From NCBI RefSeq assembly GCF_001653135.1, contig NZ_BDDS01000013.1, positions 1-64,000 of the forward strand: a stretch of 64,000 nucleotides of DNA, given 5' to 3'. The stretch comes from Pseudoalteromonas neustonica. GTDB lineage: Bacteria > Pseudomonadota > Gammaproteobacteria > Enterobacterales > Alteromonadaceae. Position numbers and translations under genes: made by a program. Below are positions 7,830 to 17,724 of this stretch, in pieces. The notes beneath the pieces were generated by a model that ran no database searches, was not told where the DNA came from, and was given only the letters and a program-made list of their open reading frames with translations. Positions within the stretch are counted from its first letter, which is position 1. Each line of letters opens with the position of its first letter.

Positions 7830-8717
7830 GTGCCATTAAAAGAACAAATAAAACAGGCTCAACACGATGTTGAAACAACCCTTAATCAGTATTTTAAACA
7901 GCCTCTAGATACAGACGAAACCATTAAAAATGCAACTCATTATGGTGTTTTAAATGGTGGCAAACGTATACGCCCATTTTTGGTATACGCCACGGGGAAA
8001 ATGCTAGGCGCAAACAAACAAGATCTTGATATTCTCGCAGCTGCCATAGAATGTATTCATAGTTATTCGCTTGTACATGATGATTTACCTGCAATGGATG
8101 ATGATGACTTGCGCCGTGGTCGGCCAACATGCCATATAATGTATAGTGAGGCACAAGCTATATTGGCAGGTGATGCACTACAAACATTAGCATTTGAATT
8201 AATTGCCAATCATCAATTTAAAGTGCCTGCTCAGCAACAATTAAAAATGATTGCCGTATTGGCTAAAGCATCTGGAATTGAGGGTATGGTTGGTGGGCAA
8301 GCGTTAGATATTGCTGCTACGGATAAAGTGATTAGCTTATCTGAACTCGAACGCATGCATAATTTAAAAACAGGTGCATTATTAAACTGCGCTATAGCGC
8401 TAGGTGCCATGTGTTCTATAAATACAAATGAGCGTACACTACAACAGCTAAGAATTTTTGGAAATGCAATTGGGTTGGCTTTTCAGGTACAAGACGATAT
8501 CCTAGACGTTGAAGGCGATACATACACACTCGGAAAACCACAAGGCTCTGATATCGCAGCAAATAAAGCAACTTACCCTGCAATATTGGGCTTAGATGGC
8601 GCAAAAGAAAAAGCACAATCATTACTCAATCAAGCACTCAATGCGCTAGCTGAAATTGATGCTGATACACGTGAGCTCGAAAACTTGGCAAAATATATTG
8701 TTGAACGCGATTATTAA
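7830..8717 (+). CDS. ispA: Farnesyl diphosphate synthase (geranyltranstransferase)
   Basis: This 295-residue trans-prenyltransferase condenses isopentenyl diphosphate with DMAPP and then GPP to make farnesyl diphosphate. That product feeds undecaprenyl phosphate and quinone side chains. The first aspartate-rich motif is LVHDDLPAMDDDDLRRG near residue 88. The second is FQVQDDILD. The start is GTG at 7830, four bases after the xseB stop, which suggests translational coupling. The downstream partner dxs supplies precursors for the same pathway. Confidence 0.95.
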   Translation: MPLKEQIKQAQHDVETTLNQYFKQPLDTDETIKNATHYGVLNGGKRIRPFLVYATGKMLGANKQDLDILAAAIECIHSYSLVHDDLPAMDDDDLRRGRPTCHIMYSEAQAILAGDALQTLAFELIANHQFKVPAQQQLKMIAVLAKASGIEGMVGGQALDIAATDKVISLSELERMHNLKTGALLNCAIALGAMCSINTNERTLQQLRIFGNAIGLAFQVQDDILDVEGDTYTLGKPQGSDIAANKATYPAILGLDGAKEKAQSLLNQALNALAEIDADTRELENLAKYIVERDY

Positions 8718-8821
8718 ATATAGCTCAACAATGAGTAAACAATGACGTACAAAATAACTAAAAAATCAGAGTAACATTGCGCTATAATGACCTCTGGTTA
8801 GCGAAGGATGTATTAAAAATC

Positions 8822-10684
8822 ATGACACTTGATAGTAGCAAGTATCCATTATTAGGTTTGGTTGATGAACCAGCCCAACTGCGTGATTTAGCGCAAGAAA
8901 AATTACCTGCATTTAGCAATGAGTTGCGTGAATATTTACTTAATTCAGTCTCGCAAAGCAGTGGCCACCTTGCGTCAGGCTTAGGCACTGTAGAACTTAC
9001 AGTAGCACTTCATTATGTTTATAACACACCTGATGATCGTTTAGTCTGGGATGTAGGCCATCAAGCCTACCCGCACAAAATTTTAACTGGTCGGCGTGAC
9101 CAAATGCATACCATTCGTCAAAAAGATGGCTTACACCCTTTTCCTTTTCGCGAAGAAAGCCGATACGATACTTTTAGTGTTGGTCACTCAAGTACTTCAA
9201 TCTCAGCAGCATTAGGAATGGCGATTGCTGCTCAAAAAGAAGGGAAAGGCCGTAAAACCGTCGCTGTTATTGGCGATGGGGCAATTACTGCGGGTATGGC
9301 ATTTGAAGCAATGAATCACCTAGGTGATGTTAAATCTGACATGTTGATCATTTTGAATGACAACGAAATGTCGATTTCGGAAAATGTTGGCGCACTAACT
9401 AATCATTTTGCACGGATTTTATCTGGCAGTTTTTATACAAATATTCGCGAAGGTAGTAAAAAACTTTTATCTGGTGTGCCACCAGTGAAGGAATTAGCCA
9501 GTCGAATGGAAGAGCATCTTAAAGGCATGGTTATCCCGGGAACTTTCTTTGAAGAACTCGGTTTAAACTATATTGGCCCAATTGATGGCCATGATGTGAA
9601 TATGCTGGTTGATACACTACGTAACATGCGTAATTTAAAAGGCCCGCAGTTACTGCATATTAAAACTCAAAAAGGCAAAGGCTATAAACCAGCTGAAGCT
9701 GATCCTATTGGCTATCATGGCGTACCTAAGTTTGACCCTGCTATTTCAAGCCTACCAAAATCAAAACCAAGCGCAGCCACGTTCTCTAAAGTATTTGGCG
9801 ATTGGCTATGTGATATGGCAAGCCAAGATGAAAAGTTGATGGCAATTACCCCGGCCATGCGTGAAGGTTCAGGCATGGTTCGATTTTCAAAAGAGTATCC
9901 GGAACAATATTTTGATGTTGCCATTGCTGAACAACACGCTGTTACTTTAGCGGCTGGTTTTGCATGCGAAGGGCTGAAACCGGTTGTTGCAATTTACTCT
10001 AGTTTTTTACAGCGTGCGTATGATCAGCTCATTCACGATGTTGCGCTGCAAAATCTCCCTGTACTATTTGCTATAGACCGTGCGGGTATTGTTGGCGCTG
10101 ATGGTGAAACCCACCAAGGCGCATACGATTTAAGTTTCATGCGTTGCATTCCAAATATGATTATCATGACACCTAGTGACACCAATGAGTGCCGTCAAAT
10201 GTTGTATACCGGCTATCGTTGTAACAGCCCTGTTGCGGTTCGTTATCCTCGTGGTAGTGCTGGCACGACTGAGATCAGTGAGCAAATGAGTGAACTTGAG
10301 ATTGGTAAAGGCCGAGTCATTAAACAAGGGACTAAAATCGCAATTTTATCTTTTGGTACGTTACTTGAAAATGCACAATTAGCCGCAGATGAACTAGGTG
10401 CTAGTCTCGTTGACATGCGCTTTGTTAAACCGCTTGATACCGTCTTAATAGACACATTATTAGCAAAGCATGATGTTATCGTTACACTTGAAGATAATGC
10501 GATTGTCGGTGGTGCTGGGTCTGCGGTTAATGAATATTTAGCAGCTATGAAAGCAACCGCTAACATTTTAAACTTAGGTATTCCAGATGAATTCATCAAG
10601 CATGGTACACAAGAGCAAATGCATGATGAAATGGGGCTAGGAGAGCAAGGTATTCTCACTGCAATTAAACAGTTTATTGATTAA
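8822..10684 (+). CDS. dxs: 1-deoxy-D-xylulose-5-phosphate synthase
   Basis: This 620-residue thiamine-diphosphate enzyme, the same length as E. coli Dxs, condenses pyruvate with glyceraldehyde 3-phosphate. It is the first step of the MEP isoprenoid pathway and also supplies thiamine and pyridoxal synthesis. The ThDP motif [16 protein letters not shown]...LNDNEMSIS is intact, as is the transketolase centre [15 protein letters not shown]. The start at 8822 ([11 protein letters not shown]) aligns with the family. A TTG 45 bases upstream was rejected. The gene ends the xseB-ispA-dxs operon at the bidirectional terminator 10717-10746. Confidence 0.97.
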   Translation: MTLDSSKYPLLGLVDEPAQLRDLAQEKLPAFSNELREYLLNSVSQSSGHLASGLGTVELTVALHYVYNTPDDRLVWDVGHQAYPHKILTGRRDQMHTIRQKDGLHPFPFREESRYDTFSVGHSSTSISAALGMAIAAQKEGKGRKTVAVIGDGAITAGMAFEAMNHLGDVKSDMLIILNDNEMSISENVGALTNHFARILSGSFYTNIREGSKKLLSGVPPVKELASRMEEHLKGMVIPGTFFEELGLNYIGPIDGHDVNMLVDTLRNMRNLKGPQLLHIKTQKGKGYKPAEADPIGYHGVPKFDPAISSLPKSKPSAATFSKVFGDWLCDMASQDEKLMAITPAMREGSGMVRFSKEYPEQYFDVAIAEQHAVTLAAGFACEGLKPVVAIYSSFLQRAYDQLIHDVALQNLPVLFAIDRAGIVGADGETHQGAYDLSFMRCIPNMIIMTPSDTNECRQMLYTGYRCNSPVAVRYPRGSAGTTEISEQMSELEIGKGRVIKQGTKIAILSFGTLLENAQLAADELGASLVDMRFVKPLDTVLIDTLLAKHDVIVTLEDNAIVGGAGSAVNEYLAAMKATANILNLGIPDEFIKHGTQEQMHDEMGLGEQGILTAIKQFID

Positions 10685-10716
10685 TTACCTGATTAATTTC
10701 CTCATGTCACAGAAAT

Positions 10717-10746
10717 AAAAAAGGAGCCTAAGGGCTCCTTTTTTAT
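10717..10746. terminator. Bidirectional intrinsic terminator, dxs / 10760 gene
   Basis: A perfect hairpin (AAAAAAGGAGCC, loop TAAG or shorter, GGCTCCTTTTTT) has A/T tracts on both sides. It serves the two convergent genes that end at 10684 (+) and 10760 (-). Confidence 0.93.
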
Positions 10747-10759
10747 ATTTTAAATTGCC

Positions 10760-13700
10760 TTATCGCATCCAAATTTTTATATCGGCGAGACCATTTGCCT
10801 GTAAAACACTGAGTTGTTGTTCAACATTATGAGTTTGTTCAAATTCAAATGCATCAAGCTGTTCATCAAACGTAATATTAGCAGCCCCGTCACCACCACG
10901 CTTTTTGACCTGCTGTAGAGCAATATCTGCTAGATTGACAGAGGTTTCCCAGCCAATTACTTGCCCACCTAAAAGTGGTAATGGGTAAAATGAAAAACCG
11001 ATTGATGCAGTTAAATTTATATTACTGCCATTGGGTAATTTAAAGGTATGAGAGGCAACGGCTTTGCACAACTCTGATACGTAACTATCAATTGATGCAC
11101 GTTTGAAATCTCGTAGTAATAATAAAAACTCATCACCACTCCAACGAGCAACATAATCAGAGCCCTGTGTACGGGTATTCAATAATGCAGCCATTTGTTG
11201 TAAACAACTATCTCCACCTAACGGGCCATAAGCATCATTTATGCGGCTAAAATTATCAAAATTAATAATAAGTAAAACTAAAGATTTCCCCTGCGCTTGT
11301 AACGACTGAGAATTACGTTGGAAATGCTCAATATCTTTTGGTAATTGATCAAACAAAAAGCGACGACTCCTAAGCCCTGTAAGTTCATCTGAGTGACTTA
11401 CAAGTTTTAGCTGGGAGTTAACTTGGTTAAGCTTATCATTAGCTTCACGTAGCTCTGTTGTGCGCTCAGTTACCTGACTTTCAAGAGCTGCTTGCTTACG
11501 TCGTTCTTGCTTTCTAAACACCCAGAACACAAGGTAGAATAACAAAATAAAGCTGCTGGTAATGAGTAACCTAAAATAAATGGTTTCATCAAAACGTCTT
11601 GGTACTACAAACGCATATTCGGTACTTTGAGCCTTAACCCAATCTTCACCTTGTCGCTTTGCTTCAAGTTGAAATAAGAATGGCCCTGGCGGTAAATTAG
11701 TATAAATGGCTTCACGACGAGTATTGGCATAACGCCAATCACTATCTAAACCACTAAGTCGATACCTAAATTCAATACTCGTCGGCGCAGAATAATCAAT
11801 CGCTGTGTATTTAAGCGTAATATCCCGCTCATCGGTTTCAAGCTCAGGATTATCTCCTAAAGCTGCCGTAGCGAGTGTACGTAACCCTGTATTTAAACTT
11901 TCGACTTTTGGACGTAAAGGTTTAATACCGAAGAGTTCAATATCTTTAGGTATTTCAACAACACCCTGTAAACTCGGATACCACATCGAATTACCTGATT
12001 CAGCAACAGCATCATGACCTAAACCAGTGCAACACTGACTTGCTTTACCATCTAATTGGCGATCAAAAGAAGATATCACTTGCTCTACTTTTAAACTTTC
12101 AATGTCGCCACTAAATTGCTCAACCGGCATTCGATACACACCTTTCATGGTGCTAACCCAAATACGCTTTAGTTTTTCATCGTAACGCAAACTAAAAATC
12201 GACCCATATGGTAAGCCATTTGACGCATCAAGTTGATGCCACTGCCCTTGAGCGCTGCGATAAAATAACCCATCATTTAACGAACCTATTAATATACCTA
12301 CACCATCTATATGTAAGATACTCGTAATATAGGCGCTTTCTAAGCTTGTTTGATCACCTATTTTTTCAATACCACGATCGGTAAAATAATATGCCCCTTT
12401 ACTTGTTCCTATAAGACCAAAGTTTGCCTTATCGAGCACATAAGTAATAAACTTACTGCCTAAAAATGCATTGTAAGCAAAGGGTGTTAAACCACCGTAG
12501 CTCAATCTATACATACCTCGGCCTGTCCCAATCCAAAAGCCTCCCTTGTTGGAGCGACTGATCGCAAATACAGGGTTATCTTTTAGTGCTCGCCCAGGGA
12601 CTGTGTATAAGGTTTTATTTTCATAGAAAAAAACACCTCGCCCTGTCGCTATATAAAGTCTATCGCCATCAAACTGTAAATCATGAACTGCCGCGCGGCC
12701 ATATTGATTGCTCGGTATTTTATTTATAAAGTTTTTATCTAAATCAAAGTAGCCTACGCCACTTCGATTAGCGACCCATAATCGTCCATCCGGTGCTTGG
12801 CTAATAGCCATAACGGCTTCTGTCATTTGTGATATTGCAGAATGACGTTCAATCCTCCCTTCATGAGCAAGCCATAACCCCTCACTAAAGCTGGCAAGCC
12901 AAATGTTGTTTTCTTTATCACGGTATAAGTCCGCAAACCAAATACTTTGGTCAAGCTGACTGGGTTCAACCCATTGCCAGTCGCCCGAATTATCCCTAAA
13001 CAATAAACGTCCGTACGTTGAAATCCAGAGCGCCCCATCAGAGTCACTCATAAATTTATAAACAGCAGAATTATTTGCATTTGGGAGGGGAAAAGATCTT
13101 AGTTCATCATCAAGGTCTAAAAAGTAAGCGCCTAACTCGGAAGCCAAATACAAGTTACCTTCAAGCCAAGCTAAGTCGTGAATAATCGTTTGTGCTAATC
13201 GTTCAGGTAAGGAGACTTTAGCAGTAAGTTCTAAGCGTAATTTAGCAAAATCAGAGGATGAGTTAGTTAACCGTAATAAGTGACGTTCATTTACTAGCCA
13301 TATCCCATCTGATGACAAGGCCATTTTACTGACTGAACCAACAATTTGTGTGATAGGGGTAGCGTTTGCTGCTAAGACTTGATTACTTGTATCTAGGCTT
13401 AAACTAATTTGGTTTCGAGGCACATAATATAAGCCATTAGCAGCAATCCAGATGCTCCCTTTACCATCTTCGAGTACATCTCGTACAGGGCCTTTAACAT
13501 TAAATTGTTGCGCAGCCATGGTGGTTGGATCAATAACAACAATACCATCTTTGGTACCAATCCATAAATAACCATCGCTATCGACTAACAATTTATTAAT
13601 ACCATTACTTGGCAAAAAGTGGCTATTTAAGGTGTTGTAGTTGGTGAAGGTGTTACCATCAAAGCGGCTCAGACCAAATTGAGTACCCAACCACATATAA

Positions 13701-13846
13701 CCCTGCTCATCTTGCACAACACTTTTAAGTGATTGTGAAGGCAAACCATTTTGTGTATTCCATTGCTTTACAACATAGTCTGTAATTGATGCCTTGCTCG
13801 GCATACTGCATAGCAGCACGGTAACAACCAATAAAAATCGCATCAT
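10760..13846 (-). CDS. Two-component-regulator-propeller diguanylate cyclase
   Basis: This 1028-residue protein has a signal peptide or anchor (residues 1-20). About 14 beta-propeller repeats of the Reg_prop type follow (G.MWLGT.FGLSRFDG style). A Y_Y_Y domain near residues 690-765 precedes a membrane helix (LLITSSFILLFYLVFWVF), a coiled coil and a C-terminal GGDEF domain (residues about 840-1000). The GGDEF core is SGDEF near residue 904, with NFDNFSRIND and GGD upstream, so cyclic-di-GMP synthesis looks possible. The product-inhibition I-site RxxD is not seen, since the matching positions read QGSD. The periplasmic propeller presumably binds a ligand, often a glycan in relatives. It is monocistronic. 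Confidence 0.9.
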   Translation of the reverse strand: MMRFLLVVTVLLCSMPSKASITDYVVKQWNTQNGLPSQSLKSVVQDEQGYMWLGTQFGLSRFDGNTFTNYNTLNSHFLPSNGINKLLVDSDGYLWIGTKDGIVVIDPTTMAAQQFNVKGPVRDVLEDGKGSIWIAANGLYYVPRNQISLSLDTSNQVLAANATPITQIVGSVSKMALSSDGIWLVNERHLLRLTNSSSDFAKLRLELTAKVSLPERLAQTIIHDLAWLEGNLYLASELGAYFLDLDDELRSFPLPNANNSAVYKFMSDSDGALWISTYGRLLFRDNSGDWQWVEPSQLDQSIWFADLYRDKENNIWLASFSEGLWLAHEGRIERHSAISQMTEAVMAISQAPDGRLWVANRSGVGYFDLDKNFINKIPSNQYGRAAVHDLQFDGDRLYIATGRGVFFYENKTLYTVPGRALKDNPVFAISRSNKGGFWIGTGRGMYRLSYGGLTPFAYNAFLGSKFITYVLDKANFGLIGTSKGAYYFTDRGIEKIGDQTSLESAYITSILHIDGVGILIGSLNDGLFYRSAQGQWHQLDASNGLPYGSIFSLRYDEKLKRIWVSTMKGVYRMPVEQFSGDIESLKVEQVISSFDRQLDGKASQCCTGLGHDAVAESGNSMWYPSLQGVVEIPKDIELFGIKPLRPKVESLNTGLRTLATAALGDNPELETDERDITLKYTAIDYSAPTSIEFRYRLSGLDSDWRYANTRREAIYTNLPPGPFLFQLEAKRQGEDWVKAQSTEYAFVVPRRFDETIYFRLLITSSFILLFYLVFWVFRKQERRKQAALESQVTERTTELREANDKLNQVNSQLKLVSHSDELTGLRSRRFLFDQLPKDIEHFQRNSQSLQAQGKSLVLLIINFDNFSRINDAYGPLGGDSCLQQMAALLNTRTQGSDYVARWSGDEFLLLLRDFKRASIDSYVSELCKAVASHTFKLPNGSNINLTASIGFSFYPLPLLGGQVIGWETSVNLADIALQQVKKRGGDGAANITFDEQLDAFEFEQTHNVEQQLSVLQANGLADIKIWMR

Positions 13847-14042
13847 AACGTCAACACCTTATTGCAAAGAACGAATACCAATTGTATTAAGCAAGTGGTC
13901 GATTATAGTGATCAAAAAAATAATCCTAAAACTATTCGACTATTGCTCCTGCACCACCATTTCCCCATCCATGTGATTCTATAAACGCCAACGCTGCTTT
14001 GTTTAATGAACTATTTAATATAAAGCTTTAAACCTAAGACGA

Positions 14043-14528
14043 TCAGAGCGGTAAATAGCCCAATTTGAACAATGCTTGAACACAAATTAATGAAAATATA
14101 CCCGCTAAAATATCATCAGCCATTATGCCAAAACCACCATGCACACGCTTATCAAGTAAACGAATAGGGCCAGGCTTAAAAATATCAAAAAAGCGAAACA
14201 ATAAAAAACCAACTAACAGAGATTGCCAACTCAGCGCAGCACCAATCATGGTAATGTAAAACCCGGCAACTTCATCCCACACAATCGCAGGATGATCGTG
14301 CACACCTAAGTCATCTGCGGTTTTGCCACATGCCCATATCCCAAAAACACTTATAACTACAGCAAAAACTATTTGTAACCACAGTGGATAATGCATAGTG
14401 ATAAAAATAAACGGCAATGCTGCAAACGTGCCAAAAGTACCGGGGGCTTTAGGTGCTAGTCCTAAGCCAAAACCCAAACCAAAAAATTGATGTGGACGTT
14501 TTAAATTAAATTTTGAGGGGTTATTCAA
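14043..14528 (-). CDS. pgpA: Phosphatidylglycerophosphatase A
   Basis: This 161-residue membrane protein dephosphorylates phosphatidylglycerophosphate to phosphatidylglycerol. Family features are FFGLGFGLGLAPKAPGTFGT at the N-terminus, WDEVAGFYITM, and the PGPIRLLDKRVHGGFGIMADDILAG signature. The start codon is TTG at 14528 and overlaps the thiL TGA stop. It is supported by AAGGAG five bases upstream, so translation is coupled to thiL. The nusB-thiL-pgpA order matches E. coli. Confidence 0.93.
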   Translation of the reverse strand: MNNPSKFNLKRPHQFFGLGFGLGLAPKAPGTFGTFAALPFIFITMHYPLWLQIVFAVVISVFGIWACGKTADDLGVHDHPAIVWDEVAGFYITMIGAALSWQSLLVGFLLFRFFDIFKPGPIRLLDKRVHGGFGIMADDILAGIFSLICVQALFKLGYLPL

Positions 14529-15499
14529 ACCGACTCCTTGGTAAAGTGTTCAAAGCCTGTACGGTCATATTCTAATTTATTACCGTCGAGCATTAGCTCA
14601 ATTAGCCCTTCACCACTTTTTATTTGACCAATACAGCTCGCATCGACACCATATTGACGTAATTTCATTTCTAGCATGCTTTTATTACTATCAGGTACAG
14701 TAAATAACAACTCATAATCATCGCCATAATTAAGAATAAAAGGCAGCTGTTGATCTCGCTTTAAAGTAGCGCGCATTGCATCTGAGGTTGGAATATTATT
14801 AACATTAATGCTCGCATTGACCTGTGACATACCAACTATATGGCCAAGATCAGCTAATAAACCATCAGAAATATCTATCGCTGAAGATGCAAAACCACGT
14901 AAAACTTGACCTGCAGCAACGCGCGGAGTTGGATAATCAAACCGTTGATTAACATATCTTAGGTGTTCTGGCGCTATATTTAAACCTTGTTTTCGAGCCT
15001 CTATAGCCAAACCCGCATCGCCTAGAGGTCCAGTAACATAAATCCAATCACCTATTTTAGCACCACTACGACGTAGCGCTTTACCTTCTGGCACAATACC
15101 TTTGGCGCAAATAGTAATACTTAAAGGGCCTTGTGTAGTGTCACCACCGATAATTTGTACATTAAAGTACTCAGCAATTTCATGCATGCCCTCGGTGAAC
15201 TCTTCCAACCACTCGACGTCTATATTTGGCAATGTTAAAGCAACCGAAACCCAGGTCGGCTCAGCGCCCATTGCCGCTAGATCACTTAAGTTTACAGCAA
15301 GTACACGATGGCCTAGCGCGCGCGGAGCTATATCATCAAAAAAATGCACGCCCGCAACAAGTGTATCTGTGGTAATAGCTAACTGGCAATTTTGCGGCAC
15401 AGTCACCAAAGCACAGTCGTCACCAATCCCTAAATTAACATCGCGACGAGTTATACCGCGACCTTTAAAGTAGCGATTAATTAATTCAAATTCCTTCAT
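14525..15499 (-). CDS. thiL: Thiamine-monophosphate kinase
   Basis: This 324-residue enzyme phosphorylates thiamine monophosphate to thiamine diphosphate. Family motifs are MKEFELINRYF at the N-terminus, LGIGDDCAL, TTDTLVAGVHF, NLSDLAAMGA and GDDYELLFTV. The ATG at 15499 aligns with other ThiL proteins. A TTG two codons upstream is less likely. There is no Shine-Dalgarno sequence, because the six-T tract of an intrinsic terminator ends four bases before the ATG. It feeds the cofactor for Dxs, also in this window. Confidence 0.94.
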   Translation of the reverse strand: MKEFELINRYFKGRGITRRDVNLGIGDDCALVTVPQNCQLAITTDTLVAGVHFFDDIAPRALGHRVLAVNLSDLAAMGAEPTWVSVALTLPNIDVEWLEEFTEGMHEIAEYFNVQIIGGDTTQGPLSITICAKGIVPEGKALRRSGAKIGDWIYVTGPLGDAGLAIEARKQGLNIAPEHLRYVNQRFDYPTPRVAAGQVLRGFASSAIDISDGLLADLGHIVGMSQVNASINVNNIPTSDAMRATLKRDQQLPFILNYGDDYELLFTVPDSNKSMLEMKLRQYGVDASCIGQIKSGEGLIELMLDGNKLEYDRTGFEHFTKESV

Positions 15500-15503
15500 A
15501 CAC

Positions 15504-15526
15504 AAAAAAGCCGGCCTATGCCGGCT
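15504..15526 (-). terminator. Intrinsic terminator between nusB and thiL
   Basis: A perfect 7-bp GC-rich stem (15509-15515 with 15520-15526) has a 4-base loop and six T in the minus direction (15504-15509). It follows nusB by 18 bases and ends four bases before the thiL ATG. It either ends the rib-nusB transcript or attenuates readthrough into thiL-pgpA. Confidence 0.88.
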
Positions 15527-15544
15527 CTCCTCTTTGCAGTCGCA

Positions 15545-15955
15545 TTACTTACGTAAATGCTTTACTGCTTTATCTAGTACACCATTAACAAACTTATGAC
15601 TGTCTTCTGCGCCAAAGATTTTAGCAAGCTCAATACCTTCGTTGATAGCAACTTTATAAGGTACATCTTCACGGAATTTCAGCTCATAGCTGCTTAAACG
15701 TAAAATAGCGCGTTCAACTTGGTCTAACTCGTCGAAAGGACGCGTTAAATGTGGAGAGACTGCTTCGTCTAGTTGCTTATGATTTATAGCAACACCACGC
15801 GAAAGATCTTTAAAGTATTCAACATCAATTTTAGTCACATCATTTTCGATCAACATTTGTTGTTCGATATCGGCAATTGCATTGCCACTTAATTGCCAAG
15901 AATAAACGGCTTGAAGTGCTAAAATACGTGCTTTACGCCTTGCTGCTGGTTTCAC
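15545..15955 (-). CDS. nusB: Transcription antitermination factor NusB
   Basis: This 136-residue all-helical protein binds rRNA boxA with NusE to prevent early termination of rRNA operons. It begins [23 protein letters not shown] and carries the conserved [16 protein letters not shown] and [30 protein letters not shown]. Length and motifs fit the family. It follows ribH by 15 bases in the usual ribH-nusB order. Confidence 0.96.
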   Translation of the reverse strand: MKPAARRKARILALQAVYSWQLSGNAIADIEQQMLIENDVTKIDVEYFKDLSRGVAINHKQLDEAVSPHLTRPFDELDQVERAILRLSSYELKFREDVPYKVAINEGIELAKIFGAEDSHKFVNGVLDKAVKHLRK

Positions 15956-15970
15956 AAAAATTCCTTAAAC

Positions 15971-16435
15971 TTAAATTTTATCTAACACATTAACCATTTC
16001 AAGTGCACCTAGAGCAGCTTCGCCGCCTTTGTTGCCCATTTTAGTGCCCGCGCGTTCAATCGCTTGCTCAATGCTTTCTGTGGTTAATACGCCAAATGCA
16101 ACCGGGATATCATACTCAAGCGACACTTGCGCTAAGCCTTTATTTGATTCGCCAGCAACAAGATCAAAATGTGGCGTACCACCTCTGATCACGACGCCTA
16201 AAGCGATGATTGCATCATACTCTTTTTTTGCTGCAACGCGTTTCGCTGCTAAAGGTAATTCTACCGCACCTGGTACATAAACTACGGTAATATCATCATC
16301 AGATACACCACCTGTACGTTTCAATTCATCAACAGCGCCTGCCAAAAGGCTGCTACCAATAAAGTCATTAAAGCGAGAAATAACAATTGCGAATTTCTTA
16401 CCCGGAGCGTATTTATTACCTTCAATAATTTTCAT
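15971..16435 (-). CDS. ribH: 6,7-dimethyl-8-ribityllumazine synthase
   Basis: This 154-residue protein makes lumazine from 5-amino-6-ribitylaminouracil and dihydroxybutanone phosphate, the penultimate riboflavin step. Conserved features are [34 protein letters not shown] and [10 protein letters not shown]. The assembly is probably an icosahedral or pentameric shell, as in the family. A gap of 146 bases separates it from ribB(A), with no clear terminator. Readthrough or a separate promoter are both possible. Confidence 0.96.
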   Translation of the reverse strand: MKIIEGNKYAPGKKFAIVISRFNDFIGSSLLAGAVDELKRTGGVSDDDITVVYVPGAVELPLAAKRVAAKKEYDAIIALGVVIRGGTPHFDLVAGESNKGLAQVSLEYDIPVAFGVLTTESIEQAIERAGTKMGNKGGEAALGALEMVNVLDKI

Positions 16436-16581
16436 TCGATAACCCTAAAAAATAAGTTTAAGCGGCTGCGATTGCGCAAAAATTGCTGCGCATCATACCA
16501 TATAAATAAAATAATAGCCTAGAGCCTGTTTGCCTTTCATAATTAAAGTTTATTAATCTAAAACCAGAAACAGGCCTGAGC

Positions 16582-17694
16582 TTATTCTGGTTCTACGTAA
16601 TCAACTACTTCAAGGTGAAAGCCCGACAGCGCATGGTACTTTTTAGGGCGACTCATTAAGCGCATTTTTTCAATTCCCAGATCAGCCAAGATTTGTGAGC
16701 CGACACCTACAGTACGCGATGTACCTTGAAACTTACGGTGTGCAACAGTTTCGCCAGCATCTTCTGCTGCAAACGCTTTAACCGTGGCTTCTAATTCATC
16801 AGTGCATTCTTGCTTACCAAGAATTACTAACACACCTTGGTGCTTAGCAATATAGGCCATAGCATCTGATAAGCCCCAACTTCTATCGGCACTGCGATCT
16901 GATAACAAAATATCATTAAAAGTACTTTGCAGATGAACACGTACTAAAGTTGGTTCATTCGCTTTAACGTCACCGTTTAATAGTGCGTAATGCAGCTGGC
17001 CGTCAATAGTATCTTTATAGGTTACTAAATCAAACTCTCCATGCTCTGTTGGCAATTTACATTTCGCGACTTGCTCAATAGTGGTTTCGTTAATGTTACG
17101 GTATTCGATAAGATCAGCAATGGTGCCAATTTTGATGTTATGTTGCTCGGCAAATATTTCTAAATCAGGACGGCGCGCCATAGTGCCATCGGCATTAAGA
17201 ATTTCAACAATTACTGACGATGCTTCAAGCCCAGCTAAACGCGCTAAATCGCAACCAGCTTCAGTATGACCTGCACGGGTTAACACCCCACCCGGTTGCG
17301 CCATAATTGGAAAAATATGACCCGGTTGCACGATATCACTTGGCACAGCACCTTTGGCTATCGCAGCTTGTACAGTACGCGCGCGATCTGCAGCAGAAAT
17401 CCCCGTGGTAACACCTTTAGATGCCTCGATGGACATTGTAAAGTTAGTCGAAAATGCTGCACCATTGTTTTTAACCATTAATGGTAAATCAAGCTGCTCA
17501 CAACGTTCTTGTGTCATTGTTAAACAAATTAAGCCGCGGCCATGAGTGGCCATAAAATTAATCGCTTCAGCACTTATATGTTCGGCTGCGATAATTAAAT
17601 CGCCTTCATTTTCTCTATCTTCATCGTCCATCAAAATAACCATTTTACCGGCTTTAATGTCATCAATAATTTCTTGTGCGCTGTGTAAATTCAT
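16582..17694 (-). CDS. ribB: DHBP synthase with degenerate GTP cyclohydrolase II-like domain
   Basis: This 370-residue protein is usually annotated as RibBA. Residues 1-200 are a good 3,4-dihydroxy-2-butanone-4-phosphate synthase: [17 protein letters not shown], the THGRGLICL loop, and [14 protein letters not shown]. The C-terminal half aligns in position with GTP cyclohydrolase II. It lacks the zinc-binding cysteine motif (expected SECLTGD...RCDCG after VRVH; here [13 protein letters not shown]...DRSADRSWG). It therefore probably lacks cyclohydrolase activity (a RibBX-type protein), and a separate ribA is expected elsewhere. It lies in the nrdR-ribD-ribE-ribB series. Confidence 0.9.
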   Translation of the reverse strand: MNLHSAQEIIDDIKAGKMVILMDDEDRENEGDLIIAAEHISAEAINFMATHGRGLICLTMTQERCEQLDLPLMVKNNGAAFSTNFTMSIEASKGVTTGISAADRARTVQAAIAKGAVPSDIVQPGHIFPIMAQPGGVLTRAGHTEAGCDLARLAGLEASSVIVEILNADGTMARRPDLEIFAEQHNIKIGTIADLIEYRNINETTIEQVAKCKLPTEHGEFDLVTYKDTIDGQLHYALLNGDVKANEPTLVRVHLQSTFNDILLSDRSADRSWGLSDAMAYIAKHQGVLVILGKQECTDELEATVKAFAAEDAGETVAHRKFQGTSRTVGVGSQILADLGIEKMRLMSRPKKYHALSGFHLEVVDYVEPE

Positions 17695-17724
17695 AATCTG
17701 CTCGTGTAAGTTGTGGAGTTGGGG

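Noticed and set aside
10243..10659. Minus-strand ORF of 138 codons inside dxs
   Set aside because: It is a shadow of the dxs coding sequence. dxs is complete and conserved, and no domain is visible in this frame.
16436..16581. Possible FMN riboswitch between ribB(A) and ribH
   Set aside because: The 146-base gap lacks the conserved riboswitch core. Only a short GCGCA-type inverted repeat was seen.
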